NCBI GenBank assembly: GCA_021789565.1
Contig: JAJYJL010000069.1
Coordinates: forward strand, 1-6,959
Source: Acidobacteriota bacterium
GTDB lineage: Bacteria > Acidobacteriota > Terriglobia > UBA7540
Length of the DNA: 6,959 nt
Reading direction: 5' to 3'
Within the stretch, counting starts at the first letter, position 1. The number at the start of each line of letters is the position of its first letter. A program made the position numbers and the translations under genes. Positions 5,817 to 6,959 of the stretch are shown here, in pieces. A model generated the notes under the pieces. The model searched no databases. It was not told the origin of the DNA and saw nothing but the letters and a program-made list of their open reading frames with translations.

Positions 5817-6207
5817 CTCGGGCCGTTCTTAACTCCTGTCCCTGGAATCTAATCCCCTTGGCTTGGCTTTACACTCTCGTCTGGTCTCTTATGCGTGGGA
5901 AGCGGCTATAGGATAGACCTCTAGAAACGGCGATAACCTGATGAGTGTGCCAGGATCCATAAACTTGAAGTCGTCCCGTTGGGAAGTCGTTGCCGGAAAG
6001 GCTCCGAAAAGTATTACGAGATGGGACGAGTCGCTCAACCATACGTCGGCAAACTAAGTGATCGCTCTCATGCTTCTGTCCGGCCGGATCCATACGAGAG
6101 AACGACTCATGCCGTCACCCGGATGCAACCGGGGCTTGCTGGAAGAACAGGTAACTCCCTGATACGATCCGCCTCGAGAGGACCTAGCCCCAACATATCC
6201 AGTAGGC

Positions 6208-6959
6208 TTAGGCCTTTACAGTTGATTCTTCGACCTGCTTGACTACAGCCCGCACATTTCCAAGACAGCACGAACCTTGCGGATTTCGGACGTCACAGGC
6301 ACACTGGCCCGCCCGGATGCCCGCGTTGACTGCATCGATGACGGTGCTCCGTCCTGTCGTCTCCCATTCGGCGCGGATACTGTCGGGCGTATGCCGAAAG
6401 CAGTAGCAGACGAATACGTCTCCGCCATTCGGCTCTTTCTGATGCACGCGTTCTCGGACTTGCGCCGTCGTGAACGTTTGCGCCCCGTCCTTGGAGAAAT
6501 AGACGACCGGACAATCCGTCGTTCCGCAGAACAGATAGGAGACGGGACGCACCTGGGTCAGCGACATGGAGAGCATTGCCTTCACAGTGGAACTGTCGAT
6601 TGGTTTCCCCTTTTGCCCACACTCGGGACAGACATTGGCGATACGGGCCATCGCGACGGGTTTTGTTATGGGATGCGCAGCCGGCACGCAGCAGCTTTCC
6701 GTCGTCGACTGCTCTGGAGTTTCCGGGAAGAACTCGGGCGCACTGGCTTCCCTCATCGGATGACGCCCCTGGATCGTTCCGCCGTACCCCGCGGCTGTGA
6801 GCGCGGCGACGAGCGTCTGCTCATCCAGGCCGGCATCGGCCACTACGGTGGCTTGCCCCGCTGTCCAGTCGGAGACCACCGCCGATTGAACGCCTGGAAC
6901 CGTTTGTGGCGCTTGTACCACATGACTGGCGCAGCCGCCACACGTCATGCCGCGCCCGG
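6208..6959 (-). CDS. CopZ-family metallochaperone: HMA domain plus zinc/[2Fe-2S] module (5' end beyond window)
   Basis: The frame is open to the right edge. The first complete codons read GRG before MTCGGCASHV, so that Met belongs to the GMTCxxC motif of an HMA metal-binding fold and the real start lies outside, probably by ten or more residues. Counting from this Met, the HMA fold spans 1-57 with metal ligands C3 and C6. A linker (58-104) carries CC at 86-87. A CopZ-type module follows: CPEC (107-110), C141 and C146, likely zinc ligands, then CYC (181-183), CAC (216-218) and CC (227-228) in an NPQGSCCLG context, which resembles the BFD-like [2Fe-2S] domain of Archaeoglobus CopZ. There the Fe-S module precedes the HMA; here the order is reversed. 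The protein probably carries Cu(I) in the cytoplasm, possibly coupled to reduction. It points away from its neighbours and is not in the iron operon. Confidence 0.88.
   Translation of the reverse strand, partial: GRGMTCGGCASHVVQAPQTVPGVQSAVVSDWTAGQATVVADAGLDEQTLVAALTAAGYGGTIQGRHPMREASAPEFFPETPEQSTTESCCVPAAHPITKPVAMARIANVCPECGQKGKPIDSSTVKAMLSMSLTQVRPVSYLFCGTTDCPVVYFSKDGAQTFTTAQVRERVHQKEPNGGDVFVCYCFRHTPDSIRAEWETTGRSTVIDAVNAGIRAGQCACDVRNPQGSCCLGNVRAVVKQVEESTVKA

Larger units (their letters stand above)
5655..6207. other. Non-coding convergent gap (553 nt) with several small hairpins
   Basis: No reading frame here has a ribosome site or a recognisable product. After the 12-bp inverted repeat the stretch holds a hairpin CAGTGGT/ACCACTG (5796-5816), a tight hairpin TCCC-GTT-GGGA (5974-5984) inside a GAAGTCGT direct repeat (5967-5974 and 5983-5990), a GGATCCATA direct repeat (5953-5961 and 6086-6094), complementary pairs GAGTCG/CGACTC (6028-6033 and 6103-6108) enclosing CTCTC/GAGAG (6065-6069 and 6096-6100), and CCCGG/CCGGG (6118-6133). 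It might be a remnant of a mobile element or a structured RNA; I could not identify either. It lies between convergent genes, so it has no need of promoters for either. Confidence 0.6.

Noticed and set aside
5979..6242. Plus-strand 87-codon frame, and a 74-codon minus-strand frame at 5869-6093
   Set aside because: No Shine-Dalgarno, no recognisable domain and a composition unlike a folded protein; the plus frame also runs into the end of the CopZ-family gene.
6946..6948. ATG as the start codon of the CopZ-family gene
   Set aside because: This Met is the conserved M of the GMTCxxC motif; the frame stays open upstream and HMA domains need a preceding beta strand.

Overview
The window carries two divergent gene groups and a third gene converging on the second. 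Its GC-rich codons and the families present (FTR1 permease with an FtrD-like domain, FtsX/MacB-type ABC parts, a CopZ-family chaperone, a SHOCT protein with a c-type cytochrome) suggest an environmental Gram-negative bacterium. A Nitrospirota-like or proteobacterial host is a guess from gene content; the sequence holds no rRNA or other taxonomic marker.

Layout. Positions 1-753, minus strand: a small two-TM protein with a Met/Gly-rich tract and a C-terminal SHOCT motif, followed 12 nt later by a membrane-anchored c-type cytochrome cut off by the left edge. Positions 754-1165: a divergent control region with a promoter for each side. Each predicted -10 element lies inside a palindrome. Positions 1166-5654, plus strand: a tight four-gene operon encoding an FTR1 iron permease fused to an FtrD-like (DUF2318) Cys-rich periplasmic domain, two paralogous FtsX/MacB-type permeases and their ABC ATPase. 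Positions 5655-6207: non-coding, beginning with a 12-bp inverted repeat that may be a terminator and containing several small hairpins and repeats. Positions 6208 to the right edge, minus strand: a CopZ-family chaperone with an N-terminal HMA domain and a C-terminal zinc/[2Fe-2S]-type Cys-rich module, open at the right edge.

How the genes may work together. The four-gene operon resembles the core of the Campylobacter p19 locus and the E. coli FetMP-FetA-F locus, which combine FTR1, P19, a DUF2318 protein, two FtsX permeases and an ATPase. Here FTR1 and the FtrD-like protein are one polypeptide, and P19 and the thioredoxin-like genes are absent from the operon. I infer a compact metal (probably iron) uptake system in which the ABC part drives conformational work in the periplasm and the Cys-rich domain provides redox or metal handling. 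The flanking cytochrome, Met-rich protein and copper-type chaperone place it in a metal-homeostasis neighbourhood, so copper involvement cannot be excluded from sequence alone.
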